DNA from: Sphingomonas sp. NBWT7
Lineage (GTDB): Bacteria; Pseudomonadota; Alphaproteobacteria; Sphingomonadales; Sphingomonadaceae
Length of the DNA stretch: 64,000 nt
Direction: 5' to 3'
NCBI RefSeq assembly: GCF_014217605.1
Contig: NZ_CP043639.1
Coordinates: forward strand, 2,007,501-2,071,500
The position numbers and the translations under genes were made by a program. Positions 8,061 through 18,249 of this stretch are shown in pieces. The notes beneath the pieces were generated by a model, which did no database searches, was not told the DNA's origin, and worked only from the letters and a program-made list of their open reading frames with translations. The first letter of the stretch is position 1, and each line of letters begins with the position of its first letter.

Positions 8061-9194
8061 ATGGCAGACGAGGCGACCAATCGCGGGGCGTTCATGATCC
8101 AGCACCATTATTGCACGGTGATGGCCGCACCGATTACCGCGCGCGTCTGTCAGGCGCTGTCGACGGCGGTGTCGCGCGACAGCCGGACGGGCGCACGCGT
8201 CCTCGACTGGCCGGGAGAGCCGACCGCGGACGCGCTGCCGCTGCGACTGGTCGGCGGGCTGCACGCACTGCATCGCGACGGCACTGCGCCGGACTTGAGC
8301 CAGGTGTTCCGCGGCGAGATCACCGATGAGGCGGCGGTCGCGCGGATCGTCGGCGAGACCCTGGTGGCGCATGACGACGCGCTGTTCGGCTGGCTCGATT
8401 CGCCGCCGCAGACGAACGAGCCGGGGCGATCGGCGGCGCTGATGGCGGGCCTGATCGATGTCGTGCGCCGCTTCGACCAGCCGATCGCGCTGCTCGAGAT
8501 CGGATCGAGCGCGGGGCTTAACCTGATGATCGATCGGTTCGGCTTCGATCTCGGCGGCACGCGCTACGGCCCCGCGGATGCGGCGCTAACGATCCGTCCC
8601 GAGTGGCGCGGCGACGCGCCGCCGGCTGCGGACGTGCGCTTCGCCTCGATCCGCGGCGTCGACATCCAGCCAATCGACGCGCGCGATCCGGCGAACGCGC
8701 GACGGCTGGCCGCTTATGCCTGGATCGACACGCCAGAGCGGATCGCGCGGATCGAGCAGGTCATCGCGCTGATCAATACCGATCCGCCGCAGCTCGACGC
8801 GGGCGACGCCGCGCAATGGGTGGCGGAGCGACTGGCCGAGCCACAGCCGGCGGGCGAGACCCGGGTGCTCGTCCACTCGGTCGTGTGGCAGTATCTGGGC
8901 GAAGCGCGACAGGCGGCGATCCGCGCGGCGATGGCGGCGGCAGCAGCGCGCGCGACGTCCGAGCGGCCGCTTGCCTGGGTCCGGATGGAACCCAACAAGC
9001 AGAGCGCGGTGCAGGAAGTGTGGGTACAGGCATGGCCCGGCGCCGCCGCGCCGCGTCGCGTGGCGCAGAGCCACGCGCACGGGACGTGGGTTGCGCCGAC
9101 CGATCCCGCGGATACGCCACCCGACGGCGATTTCGTCATCGGCGGCGCTGGCTATTGGGAGAATGCGGCGACACGCAAGCTTGCCGGCGCCTAG
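8061..9194 (+). CDS. DUF2332 domain-containing protein
   Basis: A 377-residue protein of the DUF2332 family, identified by an N-terminal region with SDVT-type helices, [17 protein letters not shown] glycine motif (here [19 protein letters not shown] near residue 155) and [11 protein letters not shown] further on. The glycine-rich segment resembles an S-adenosylmethionine-binding loop, but a methyltransferase activity is only inference. The start at 8061 is preferred over 8025 because GGAGG sits 5-6 nt upstream. It converges on the pirin gene with 30 nt between ends. Confidence 0.82.
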   Translation: MADEATNRGAFMIQHHYCTVMAAPITARVCQALSTAVSRDSRTGARVLDWPGEPTADALPLRLVGGLHALHRDGTAPDLSQVFRGEITDEAAVARIVGETLVAHDDALFGWLDSPPQTNEPGRSAALMAGLIDVVRRFDQPIALLEIGSSAGLNLMIDRFGFDLGGTRYGPADAALTIRPEWRGDAPPAADVRFASIRGVDIQPIDARDPANARRLAAYAWIDTPERIARIEQVIALINTDPPQLDAGDAAQWVAERLAEPQPAGETRVLVHSVVWQYLGEARQAAIRAAMAAAAARATSERPLAWVRMEPNKQSAVQEVWVQAWPGAAAPRRVAQSHAHGTWVAPTDPADTPPDGDFVIGGAGYWENAATRKLAGA

Positions 9195-9224
9195 CGCGGT
9201 CCGGAACCGCTCAGGCAGGCAGGC

Positions 9225-10127
9225 TCAGGGATAACTGACCGTGTTGGGCTGGCCCGGGATCGGGATCCATTCGATCTCGTCACCCGGCACAACGGGGAAC
9301 TCGCGCGCCATCCAAGCGCGCTTCGCCTCCTGGATGCGCTCGCGAGACGAACTAACAAAATTCCACCACACGTGGCGCGGCGTCTTGAACGCCTCGCCCC
9401 CCGCCAACATCGCGCGTGCACCGCTTGCGCTGCGCAGCGTCGCGGCGATCCCCGGCCGCACGACGTAGAGCCGCTGCGGTTCGAGCGGCAGCCCTTCGAG
9501 CGTCGCATCGCCTTCGACGAGGTAGATCGCGCGCTCGTCCGCCTCGGCATCGATCGGCACGCTGGCGCCTGCGGCAAGGCGGATGTCGGCGTAGATCGTG
9601 CCGGCATAGGTCGTCGTCGGCGCTGACTTGCCCCATAGATCGCCCATGATGATGCGCGCGGTGACCCCGGCGCCCTCGATTACGGGCAGATCGTCGGCAA
9701 CGACGTGCTCGAAGGCGGGCGCGATCTCCTCGCGCCCGTCGGGCAGCGCAAGCCACGTCTGGATCCCCGACAGCGCGGGGCCGCCGGAGCGGACATCCTC
9801 GGGCGAGCGCTCCGAGTGGACGATGCCGCTGCCCGCCGTCATCAGGTTCACCGCGCCCGGCCGGATCGTGATGGCGGTGCCGAGCGAATCGCGGTGCCCC
9901 ATCGCGCCGTCGAACAGATAAGTGACGGTCGACAGGTTGATGTGCGGATGCGGACGCACGTCGATCCCCTGCCCCGGTGGCAGCTGTGCCGGCCCCATCT
10001 GGTCGAAGAACAGGAACGGGCCGACCATCGTGCGCTCGCGGTGGGGCAGCGTGCGATGCACCTTGAATCCACCGATATCGTGGGTGGCGGGCAGCAGGGT
10101 CTGTTCGATCAGGTCTTCACGCGTCAT
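9225..10127 (-). CDS. Pirin family protein
   Basis: A 300-residue bicupin of the pirin family. The N-terminal cupin has the metal-binding histidines in VRPHPHINLSTVTYLFDG (residues 56-73) and MGHRDSLG, then MTAGSGIVHSE, the diagnostic pirin motifs. The C-terminal cupin (roughly residues 180-265) is also present. Pirins are iron proteins; some bacterial members oxidise flavonols such as quercetin, others are redox sensors. It overlaps the Nudix gene by 11 nt and is last in the bolA-GST-Nudix-pirin operon. Confidence 0.93.
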   Translation of the reverse strand: MTREDLIEQTLLPATHDIGGFKVHRTLPHRERTMVGPFLFFDQMGPAQLPPGQGIDVRPHPHINLSTVTYLFDGAMGHRDSLGTAITIRPGAVNLMTAGSGIVHSERSPEDVRSGGPALSGIQTWLALPDGREEIAPAFEHVVADDLPVIEGAGVTARIIMGDLWGKSAPTTTYAGTIYADIRLAAGASVPIDAEADERAIYLVEGDATLEGLPLEPQRLYVVRPGIAATLRSASGARAMLAGGEAFKTPRHVWWNFVSSSRERIQEAKRAWMAREFPVVPGDEIEWIPIPGQPNTVSYP

Positions 10128-10593
10128 CGGTCGCCTCCAGCATCGCCGGCAGATCGGCGGGGTAGATCGTCTCTGGCCAGTCAGCGAGTTCGTCGCGCGC
10201 GAACCAGCGCCAGGTCGTCATCACGCGCCGCTCGAGATCGGTGTGCCCGGCGGGATCGATCACCGGGGCATCGACGTCGACGCGGAACCAGCGTTCGTCC
10301 GCGGTGACGGCGACGCGCTCTAGGGTCAGGAACTCGACGTGGCGCTGCGCCACCTCAGGACCCGGATCGGCGACGATTCCGGTCTCTTCGTACAATTCCC
10401 GGCGCGCCGCGGCGGCATAGCTCTCGCCGGGATCGAGCGCGCCGCCCGGCGTGCACCAGAACGGCGGGCGATCGTCGGGCGTAAAGCGGAACAGCAGCGC
10501 ACGGCCGGCGCGATCAACGAGCATGATCCGCGCCGCGGGCCGCTTCGCGCGCGCGACCGGCCGATCGCCGGGCGCCGCCGCGTCACGCGTCAT
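10117..10593 (-). CDS. Nudix hydrolase
   Basis: A 158-residue protein with a perfect Nudix box, G-x5-E-x7-REUxEExGU, seen as GGALDPGES followed by RRELYEETGI near residues 50-73. Members hydrolyse nucleoside diphosphates linked to another group; the substrate is not predictable here. The beta strands before the box (ARIMLVDRAGRALLFRF) are typical. It overlaps GST by 11 nt at its start and pirin by 11 nt at its end, so the four genes are translated from one message. Confidence 0.93.
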   Translation of the reverse strand: MTRDAAAPGDRPVARAKRPAARIMLVDRAGRALLFRFTPDDRPPFWCTPGGALDPGESYAAAARRELYEETGIVADPGPEVAQRHVEFLTLERVAVTADERWFRVDVDAPVIDPAGHTDLERRVMTTWRWFARDELADWPETIYPADLPAMLEATDDA

Positions 10594-11293
10594 CGTCGAG
10601 CTCGGGATAATGGCGGAAGATGCCGTCCTCGTTGAAGGCGATGCGGCGATCGCTGGCGAGATAGGCGGCGATCCCCGGCAGCGCCGCGACGCGATCGTGA
10701 AGCGCGATCAGCCGCGGATAATCCTGCTCGATCGCCGCCATCCGCCGCGGGAACATGTAGCGCAGCCCGGCGACGACCTGGAACAGCGAGGTATCGGCGT
10801 AGCTCCACCGATCGCCGGCCAGCCAGTCGCCCGTATTGGCGCCGGCCGCGGCCTCGAAATGCGCGAGGAATTTGGGCAGCCGCTCGGCACGAAACTGCGC
10901 CGCGGCGCGCGCCGCCTCGCTCGCCTGCTCGTCATAATAAGCCATCATGTCGACCGGATGGTGCACGTTGTGCACCTCAGCGACGAGATCGGCGATCGTC
11001 AGCTGAAGCTGGTTGATCCACAGGCGATCGGCAAGCGCGGACGGGGCGAGACCGTGCCGCTCGCCCAGATACAGGAGGATATTGGCGACCTGCGCGATAA
11101 TGATGCCGTCCGCCTCCAGATAGGGCGGCGCGAACGGCACGCGGCCGGTGCGCGCCTCCATGTCCTCGACGAGCGCCTCCGCGCCCGCATCGCGCGCGCA
11201 ATCCTCGTAAGCGATGCCGGCGGCCTCGAGCGGCAGACGGATGAACTCGCCGCGCCCCTGCAAATCGGGCCAGTACCACAAGCGATAGGTCAC
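10583..11293 (-). CDS. Glutathione S-transferase family protein
   Basis: A 236-residue cytosolic GST. The N-terminal thioredoxin-like domain begins YRLWYWPDLQGRGEFIRL, resembling sigma/pi-like GSTs, with the cis-proline and serine region altered to RVPFAPPYLEADGIIIAQ. The C-terminal helical domain contains WSYADTSLFQVVAGL, the conserved N-capping motif around SYADT. The start is a GTG at 11293 that overlaps the bolA stop (GTGA); the longer open frame upstream is inside bolA. It conjugates or binds glutathione adducts, substrate unknown. Confidence 0.9.
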   Translation of the reverse strand: MTYRLWYWPDLQGRGEFIRLPLEAAGIAYEDCARDAGAEALVEDMEARTGRVPFAPPYLEADGIIIAQVANILLYLGERHGLAPSALADRLWINQLQLTIADLVAEVHNVHHPVDMMAYYDEQASEAARAAAQFRAERLPKFLAHFEAAAGANTGDWLAGDRWSYADTSLFQVVAGLRYMFPRRMAAIEQDYPRLIALHDRVAALPGIAAYLASDRRIAFNEDGIFRHYPELDDDA

Positions 11294-11583
11294 GCGGCCG
11301 CCTCCCCCGGCGCGAGCGTCTTCATCGCCAGCGCGTGGATCGAATCGCGCATGAGATCGCCGAGTGCCCGGTTGACGAGCCGCTGGCGCGCGACGCGCGT
11401 GAGCCCGACGAAGGCGGCGCTCTCGACAACGACGCGAAAGTGCGATTCGCCCGATCCGTCGTCGCCTGCATGGCCGCGATGCTGCGCGCTCTCGTTGATC
11501 ACGGCGAGCCGCGTCGGGGCGAGCGCCTGGGTGAGACGGGCGGTGATCGCCTGTTCGATCGGGCCGGTGGAAGCGTCGGTCAT
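11290..11583 (-). CDS. bolA: BolA family protein
   Basis: A 97-residue BolA-type protein. It begins with a helix containing IEQAITARLTQALAP, then the motif HRGH followed by ESHFRVVVES and the class II KH-like turn with VGLTRVARQRLVNRAL. BolA proteins pair with monothiol glutaredoxins to handle Fe-S clusters. It has the conserved C-terminal histidine in IHALAMKT. First gene of the bolA-GST-Nudix-pirin operon, divergent from the J-domain gene with only 12 bp between the two start codons, so promoters must lie inside the neighbouring coding DNA. Confidence 0.92.
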   Translation of the reverse strand: MTDASTGPIEQAITARLTQALAPTRLAVINESAQHRGHAGDDGSGESHFRVVVESAAFVGLTRVARQRLVNRALGDLMRDSIHALAMKTLAPGEAAA

Positions 11584-11595
11584 GCTGCCTACATA

Positions 11596-12210
11596 ATGCG
11601 TTTTGACGGGGATTGTCGGGTTTTGGCGAAGGAAAGGGCGAACACACGGTTTCACGGAAGGATCGAAGGCGATCGGCCCTGTGCCGTGCCCGGTTGCCCC
11701 GAACCGGGGGAGTTTCGGGCGCCGCCGCTCGAAGGGGCGAGCAGCGACGGACCGCCGGCGTTCCGCTGGTTCTGCCTGGAGCACGTCCGCGCGTTCAACG
11801 CCGGCTACAATTACTTCGACGGCATGACCGCGGAGGAGATCCACCATGCGCAGCGTCCACTGGCGGGGTGGGAGCGCGAGACGCGGGCGTTCGCGCGCGC
11901 GGGCGGCGGCGATCCCGGGCCGCGCTGGCACGATTTCGCCGACCCGCTCGACGCGATCAGCGCCCGCTTCCGCCGCGAGACCGCGCCCGAGCGCTCCGAC
12001 GGCAAGCCGCTGTCGGGGCAGGACCGTGCTAGCCTCAAGGTGCTGGGCCTGGCGGCGGACGCCGACCGATCGGCGCTGCGCAAGCGCTACAGCGAATTGG
12101 TGCGGCGCTATCACCCCGATCGCAACGGCGGCGATCGCAGCCACGAGGCGCTGCTGCAAAAGGTGATCGCGGCGTATCAGCAGCTGCGCCAGGCGCCCGC
12201 GTTTGCGTGA
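11596..12210 (+). CDS. J-domain (DnaJ-like) protein
   Basis: A 204-residue protein whose C-terminal 60 residues form a J domain: LKVLGLAADADRSALRKRYSEL, then the diagnostic HPD in RRYHPDRNGGD, and a final helix KVIAAYQQLRQA. The N-terminal 130 residues contain a cysteine pattern (CAVPGC and a later CLEH) that may bind a metal, as in the sphingomonad proteins with this layout. It is thought to stimulate DnaK ATPase; no membrane segment. The start ATG at 11596 is the first in frame after the divergent bolA start; an internal start cannot be excluded. Confidence 0.85.
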   Translation: MRFDGDCRVLAKERANTRFHGRIEGDRPCAVPGCPEPGEFRAPPLEGASSDGPPAFRWFCLEHVRAFNAGYNYFDGMTAEEIHHAQRPLAGWERETRAFARAGGGDPGPRWHDFADPLDAISARFRRETAPERSDGKPLSGQDRASLKVLGLAADADRSALRKRYSELVRRYHPDRNGGDRSHEALLQKVIAAYQQLRQAPAFA

Positions 12211-12484
12211 AGGGCGGCGGGTTGCTGGCGCTAGCCCAGCGATGGCGACACCGCGTCCGACGCTCGCAGGGCACGACCGGTGACCTCGCACCTGTTTGAC
12301 TCTGACCTTGCATGAAGCGGCCGTGCCGTCTGCTCGCCGCCCAACCTCGGTGGGTTTGCTCGCACCAACACGGCCGCTCCAGAGACAGACCACGGATAGG
12401 GGCCGTTAGACGGTCTGCCTTCAACCTATCTGAACGCTTGCGACACAGCGGCGCGGGCAGGCCACGGGTAGCGTGAAAACAAGA
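12211..12484. other. Non-coding stretch with a widely spaced inverted repeat
   Basis: No convincing gene in either strand between the J-domain stop and the pnp terminator. It contains a 10-bp perfect inverted repeat, AGCGGCCGTG (12316-12325) and CACGGCCGCT (12369-12378), 43 nt apart, and a nearby self-complementary stretch around AGACGGTCTGCC (12410-12421). The composition is less GC-skewed than the flanks. It could be a structured RNA, a decayed mobile element end or a degraded gene; the sequence alone does not decide. Confidence 0.4.
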
Positions 12485-12512
12485 AGGGCCCCGGCATCGC
12501 TGCCGGGGCCCT
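12485..12512 (-). terminator. Terminator after pnp
   Basis: A 12-bp perfect stem (AGGGCCCCGGCA / TGCCGGGGCCCT) with a 4-nt loop, 28 nt past the pnp stop. On the minus strand it is followed by TCTTGTTTTC, a T-rich tail, as expected of an intrinsic terminator for pnp. Confidence 0.85.
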
Positions 12513-12539
12513 CTTCCTGTTCGCGTCTGGCGCGATCGC

Positions 12540-14891
<2,352 letters not shown>

Positions 14892-15017
14892 TTGATTTCC
14901 TTCACTCCGGCCGCCCTATGCAGCCGGGGCCTGCTTGAGCCAGTCTTGGCCCGTGCCGGCGGCGCCTTATTGCCCGCCGGCGGTGCGCATCGCATCAGCC
15001 GCGAAGCGCATATGCGA

Positions 15018-15042
15018 GAAGGGCGCCGCGAGGGCGCCCTTC
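15018..15042 (-). terminator. Hairpin between rpsO and pnp
   Basis: A 10-bp perfect stem (GAAGGGCGCC / GGCGCCCTTC) with a GCGAG loop, starting 6 nt beyond the rpsO stop. The T-tract is weak, so partial termination or an mRNA-processing site between rpsO and pnp is likely. Confidence 0.65.
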
Positions 15043-15047
15043 GGTGA

Positions 15048-15317
15048 TTACTTGCGAAGGCCGAGCTTCGCGATGAGGGCGAGGTAGCGATCCCCGTCCT
15101 TCTTGCGCAGATAGTCGAGCAGCGAGCGGCGCTTGTTGACCATCATCAGCAGGCCGCGGCGCGAATGGTTGTCCTTCGCGTGGCCCTTGAAATGCTCGGT
15201 CAGGTTGCGGATCCGCTCGGTCAGGATCGCGACCTGCACTTCGGGCGAACCGGTGTCGCCTTCGGCGCGCGAATGATCCTTGATGACTTCCTGGCGGCGT
15301 TCTGCGGTGATCGTCAC
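15048..15317 (-). CDS. rpsO: 30S ribosomal protein S15
   Basis: An 89-residue S15 of exactly standard length. It contains the family signature across [36 protein letters not shown] and the basic end [11 protein letters not shown]15 binds 16S rRNA at the central domain three-way junction and in many bacteria represses its own mRNA. It lies 20 nt downstream of truB and upstream of pnp. Confidence 0.98.
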   Translation of the reverse strand: MTITAERRQEVIKDHSRAEGDTGSPEVQVAILTERIRNLTEHFKGHAKDNHSRRGLLMMVNKRRSLLDYLRKKDGDRYLALIAKLGLRK

Positions 15318-15337
15318 GTATTTTCCTACGACATCTT

Positions 15338-16240
15338 CTAAAGGTTGAAGCCGCGGACGACACGACCCTCGCGGGCCTGGACCTCGATCAGCGCGACCGG
15401 CACGTCGTGCAGGCAGGCGAAATACTGGCCATCGTCGGCAGCGATCCCGCCCAGAACACGCCCCTGGCGGAGCGCCCCTGCCTGGTCGGGAGTGAGGGGA
15501 AGAGCCGGGATGTCGTCCAGCCCTGCCCTCAGCGGCAGAAGAACCTGTTCAAGGCTGCGCGCCTTAGCAACTTCGCCCAATTTGTCCAGCGATATCGCGT
15601 GGGCAAGATCGAACGGACCCGCCTTCGTGCGCCGCAGATAGGTGACATGGCCGACCGTGCCGAGCGCGAGCGCGATATCGCGCGCAAGGCTGCGGATATA
15701 GGTGCCCTTGGACACGTGCGCAGTGAACGTCGCCGTCACCGCCGCCGTTTCCCCCGCCGGCGGCGCCGCATCGACGAGTGACAGCGCGTAAATCGTCACG
15801 CGGCGGCTGGCGAGCACCACCGCTTCGCCGGCGCGCGCGAGATCATAGGCGCGGCGCCCGTCCACCTTGAGCGCGGAATAGGCGGGCGGCATCTGGTCTA
15901 TCGCGCCGGTGAAGCGCGGAAGGATCGCGGATATGGCGGCGCGCGACGGGCGAACCTCGCTTGTCGCGATCACCGCGCCCTCCGTATCGAGCGTGTCGGT
16001 CTGCGTTCCGAACGACACGGTGAAGTCGTACACCTTGTCGCTGTCGAGCATCCGGCCGGCGAGCTTGGTCGCCTCGCCGAGCGCGATCGGCAGCACGCCC
16101 GATGCGAGCGGATCGAGCGTGCCGCCGTGACCGATCTTGGCGTTGGCATAGCCGCCGTCGCGCAGCGCGCGCTTGACCGCGCTGACGCCCTGCGTCGAGC
16201 CGAGCCCGAGCGGCTTGTCGAGGATCAGCCAGCCGTTCAC
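15338..16240 (-). CDS. truB: tRNA pseudouridine(55) synthase
   Basis: A 300-residue TruB that isomerises U55 to pseudouridine in the tRNA T-loop. The N-terminus [22 protein letters not shown] is diagnostic and [19 protein letters not shown] holds the catalytic aspartate (D43). The C-terminal thumb and PUA-like part is short. Located between the M50 protease gene (10 nt upstream) and rpsO (20 nt downstream), as in the usual infB-rbfA-truB-rpsO-pnp order with two genes inserted. Confidence 0.97.
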   Translation of the reverse strand: MNGWLILDKPLGLGSTQGVSAVKRALRDGGYANAKIGHGGTLDPLASGVLPIALGEATKLAGRMLDSDKVYDFTVSFGTQTDTLDTEGAVIATSEVRPSRAAISAILPRFTGAIDQMPPAYSALKVDGRRAYDLARAGEAVVLASRRVTIYALSLVDAAPPAGETAAVTATFTAHVSKGTYIRSLARDIALALGTVGHVTYLRRTKAGPFDLAHAISLDKLGEVAKARSLEQVLLPLRAGLDDIPALPLTPDQAGALRQGRVLGGIAADDGQYFACLHDVPVALIEVQAREGRVVRGFNL

Positions 16241-16250
16241 GATCGCGCCA

Positions 16251-16937
16251 TTACGAAAACGCCTGCGCGAACCCGAGATACTGGCGCACGAGCCAGTCCG
16301 CGGGCGGGCCGACGAGCTTGGCGACGATGCTCGCGCCCGGCCAGATCATCGGCACGACGACGAGCAGGATGATGACGAGCGGAAAACCGAACCGCGCAAG
16401 CTTCGCCCACTCCACCGCAAGGCGCCGCGGCAGGACGCCCTGCACCACATGCCCGCCGTCGAACGGCGGCAGCGGCAGCAGGTTGAACACCGCGAGGAAG
16501 ATGTTGATCAGCAGGAAGTTGACGAGGTTGGCGAGGACGAAGCCCGCCAGTCCCTGCGGCGGCGCCTCCGCCCCGCCGAAGAGCACGCCGAGCGCCACCG
16601 CCGCCACCGCCGCCAGCGCGAAATTCATCCCCGGCCCGGCGAGCGCGACCGCGACCATCCCCCAGCGCGGATTGCGCAGCCGCGTGCCATCGACCGGCAC
16701 CGGCTTCGCCCAGCCGAATACCGGCGCCTTGGCGAGCGCGAGCGCGAGCGGCAGGATCACCGTGCCGACCGGATCGACGTGGCGCAGCGGATTGAACGAC
16801 AGGCGATTGAGCCGGGCGGCGGTGGGATCGCCCAACGCGCGCGCCATCAGCCCGTGCGCCACCTCGTGGAAGACGATCGCGATCACCAGCGGGATGATCC
16901 ATACCGCGGCGGCGTAGACGACATTGTCGGGTGTCAT
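16251..16937 (-). CDS. Site-2 protease family (M50) integral membrane protein
   Basis: A 228-residue membrane metalloprotease-like protein with about five transmembrane segments. The zinc ligands are in IVFHEVAHGLMAR (HExxH near residue 20), and the third ligand region is NIFLAVFNLLPLPPFDGGHV (the NxxPxxxxDG motif). No PDZ domain, so it belongs to the small S2P-like group rather than RseP. The start at 16937 (MTPDNVVYAAAVW) is chosen over 16985 because it begins just before the first hydrophobic segment. It follows tdk and precedes truB by 10 nt. Confidence 0.9.
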   Translation of the reverse strand: MTPDNVVYAAAVWIIPLVIAIVFHEVAHGLMARALGDPTAARLNRLSFNPLRHVDPVGTVILPLALALAKAPVFGWAKPVPVDGTRLRNPRWGMVAVALAGPGMNFALAAVAAVALGVLFGGAEAPPQGLAGFVLANLVNFLLINIFLAVFNLLPLPPFDGGHVVQGVLPRRLAVEWAKLARFGFPLVIILLVVVPMIWPGASIVAKLVGPPADWLVRQYLGFAQAFS

Positions 16938-17073
16938 GCAGCGCGAGATAGGCGCGGCGCGCGGGTTGCGCCAGCGGCGTGCCACCGTTGGCGTAGCGGC
17001 GCTATCGGCGGTAATGATCGCCGCTCACGCTGTCGGCGACTTGCAACGGACGGAAAAGTTGCCCGATCTCGCG

Positions 17074-17661
17074 TCAGCCGCCCTCGCCCGTCAAAGCAGC
17101 AGTGAAATGGCGGCGGCACAGCGCGACGTAGCGATCGTTGCCGCCGATTTCGGTCTGCGCGCCTGCCGCGACCGGCTTGCCGGCTGCATCGACGCGCAGG
17201 TTCATCGTCGCCTTGCGGCCACACGCGCAGACCGACTTGATCTCGACCAAAGCATCCGCGAGCGCGAGCAGCCGCGCCGATCCCTCGAACAGCGCGCCCT
17301 GAAAATCGGTGCGCAGCCCGTAGGCGAGCACGGGAATACGGTCGATGTCGGCGAGCCGCGCGAGCTGGTCGACCTGCGCGGCGGTGAGGAACTGCGCCTC
17401 GTCGACGAGCACGCAGGCGATACTCTCCTCGGCGTGGCGATCGAGCACGCAGGCGGCGATGTTGGTATCAGCTTCGAACATCGTCGCGGCGGCGGACAGG
17501 CCGATCCGCGAGGTGATCGTACCCGCGGCGAAGCGATCGTCGATCGCGGCGGTGAACAGCATCGTCGCCATGCCGCGCTCGCGATAGTTGAAATCGGCCT
17601 GGAGCAGGTTGGTGGATTTGCCCGCGTTCATGCTGGCATAGTAGAAATAGAGCTTGGCCAT
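17074..17661 (-). CDS. tdk: Thymidine kinase
   Basis: A 195-residue type II thymidine kinase that phosphorylates thymidine with ATP in nucleoside salvage. The P-loop is ASMNAGKST at residues 9-17, Walker-B-like CVLVDEAQFL near 85, the lasso glycine/tyrosine region is RDYRVAL-like (NDRYVALCRRHF), and zinc-binding cysteines are at CACGRKA and the final CRRH. Normal length. It stands 136 nt upstream of the M50 gene and 151 nt downstream of rbfA on the same strand; no features were seen in the intervening gaps. Confidence 0.95.
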   Translation of the reverse strand: MAKLYFYYASMNAGKSTNLLQADFNYRERGMATMLFTAAIDDRFAAGTITSRIGLSAAATMFEADTNIAACVLDRHAEESIACVLVDEAQFLTAAQVDQLARLADIDRIPVLAYGLRTDFQGALFEGSARLLALADALVEIKSVCACGRKATMNLRVDAAGKPVAAGAQTEIGGNDRYVALCRRHFTAALTGEGG

Positions 17662-17812
17662 GCGTCGATCTTGCTGATCCGGCTACGTCGCGCCACCGTT
17701 TTCGCGTCGAAGACAGGCGCCCTTCGGCAAGGGGCTACCCGCATCGACGGGAAGCGCCGTAGCATTATTGCGCGAGATCACCGCGCAGTTGAATTGCAGT
17801 CGAGTGCTCCGC

Positions 17813-18202
17813 TCAGCCGCGGTCGCCGTCCAGATCGCGCGCCACCTTGGGATCGCGCAGGAGTTGGTCGATATGCGTGCCCTCGTCGAAGCTCTCGTCG
17901 GGCAGAAACTTGAGCCGCGCGGCATATTTCATCTTAACGCGGTGCGCGACTTCGCGCTGCAAATAGGCGGTGTTGGTGCGCAGCGCCTTCAGCACCTTCT
18001 CCTCGTCGCGGCCGAGCAGCGGCTTCACGAACACGGTCGCATGCCGCAGGTCTGGCGACATGCGCACTTCGGTGACGCTGACGAGATGGCTGACGAGCAC
18101 GTCGTCGTGCACGTCGCCGCGCTGCAGGATCTCGGAAAGGATGTGGCGCACCTGCTCGCCGACGCGCAGCGTGCGGACGGATTTCTCTGGCTGTTCGGTC
18201 AT
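17813..18202 (-). CDS. rbfA: 30S ribosome-binding factor RbfA
   Basis: A 129-residue KH-fold ribosome maturation factor. The sequence [19 protein letters not shown], then [22 protein letters not shown] and [18 protein letters not shown], is the full RbfA pattern. It acts late in 16S rRNA processing and cold adaptation. The ATG at 18202 ([12 protein letters not shown]) is chosen from the family start; upstream frame is the intergenic hairpin. It follows infB by 47 nt. Confidence 0.96.
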   Translation of the reverse strand: MTEQPEKSVRTLRVGEQVRHILSEILQRGDVHDDVLVSHLVSVTEVRMSPDLRHATVFVKPLLGRDEEKVLKALRTNTAYLQREVAHRVKMKYAARLKFLPDESFDEGTHIDQLLRDPKVARDLDGDRG

Positions 18203-18214
18203 TGTCCAAAACCT

Positions 18215-18241
18215 CCCCTCCGCCGCGCAGCGACGGAGGGG
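18215..18241. other. Hairpin between infB and rbfA
   Basis: An 8-bp perfect stem, CCCCTCCG (18215-18222) and CGGAGGGG (18234-18241), loop of 11 nt. There is no T-tract; it probably affects mRNA stability rather than ending transcription. Confidence 0.4.
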
Positions 18242-18249
18242 ATCGTCCC

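Noticed and set aside
12303..12420. A tRNA or attachment site near pnp
   Set aside because: The dyad arms do not form a cloverleaf, and there are no direct repeats or integrase gene.
17662..17812. A small gene between tdk and rbfA
   Set aside because: Open frames there have no ribosome binding site, no protein-like composition and overlap rbfA.
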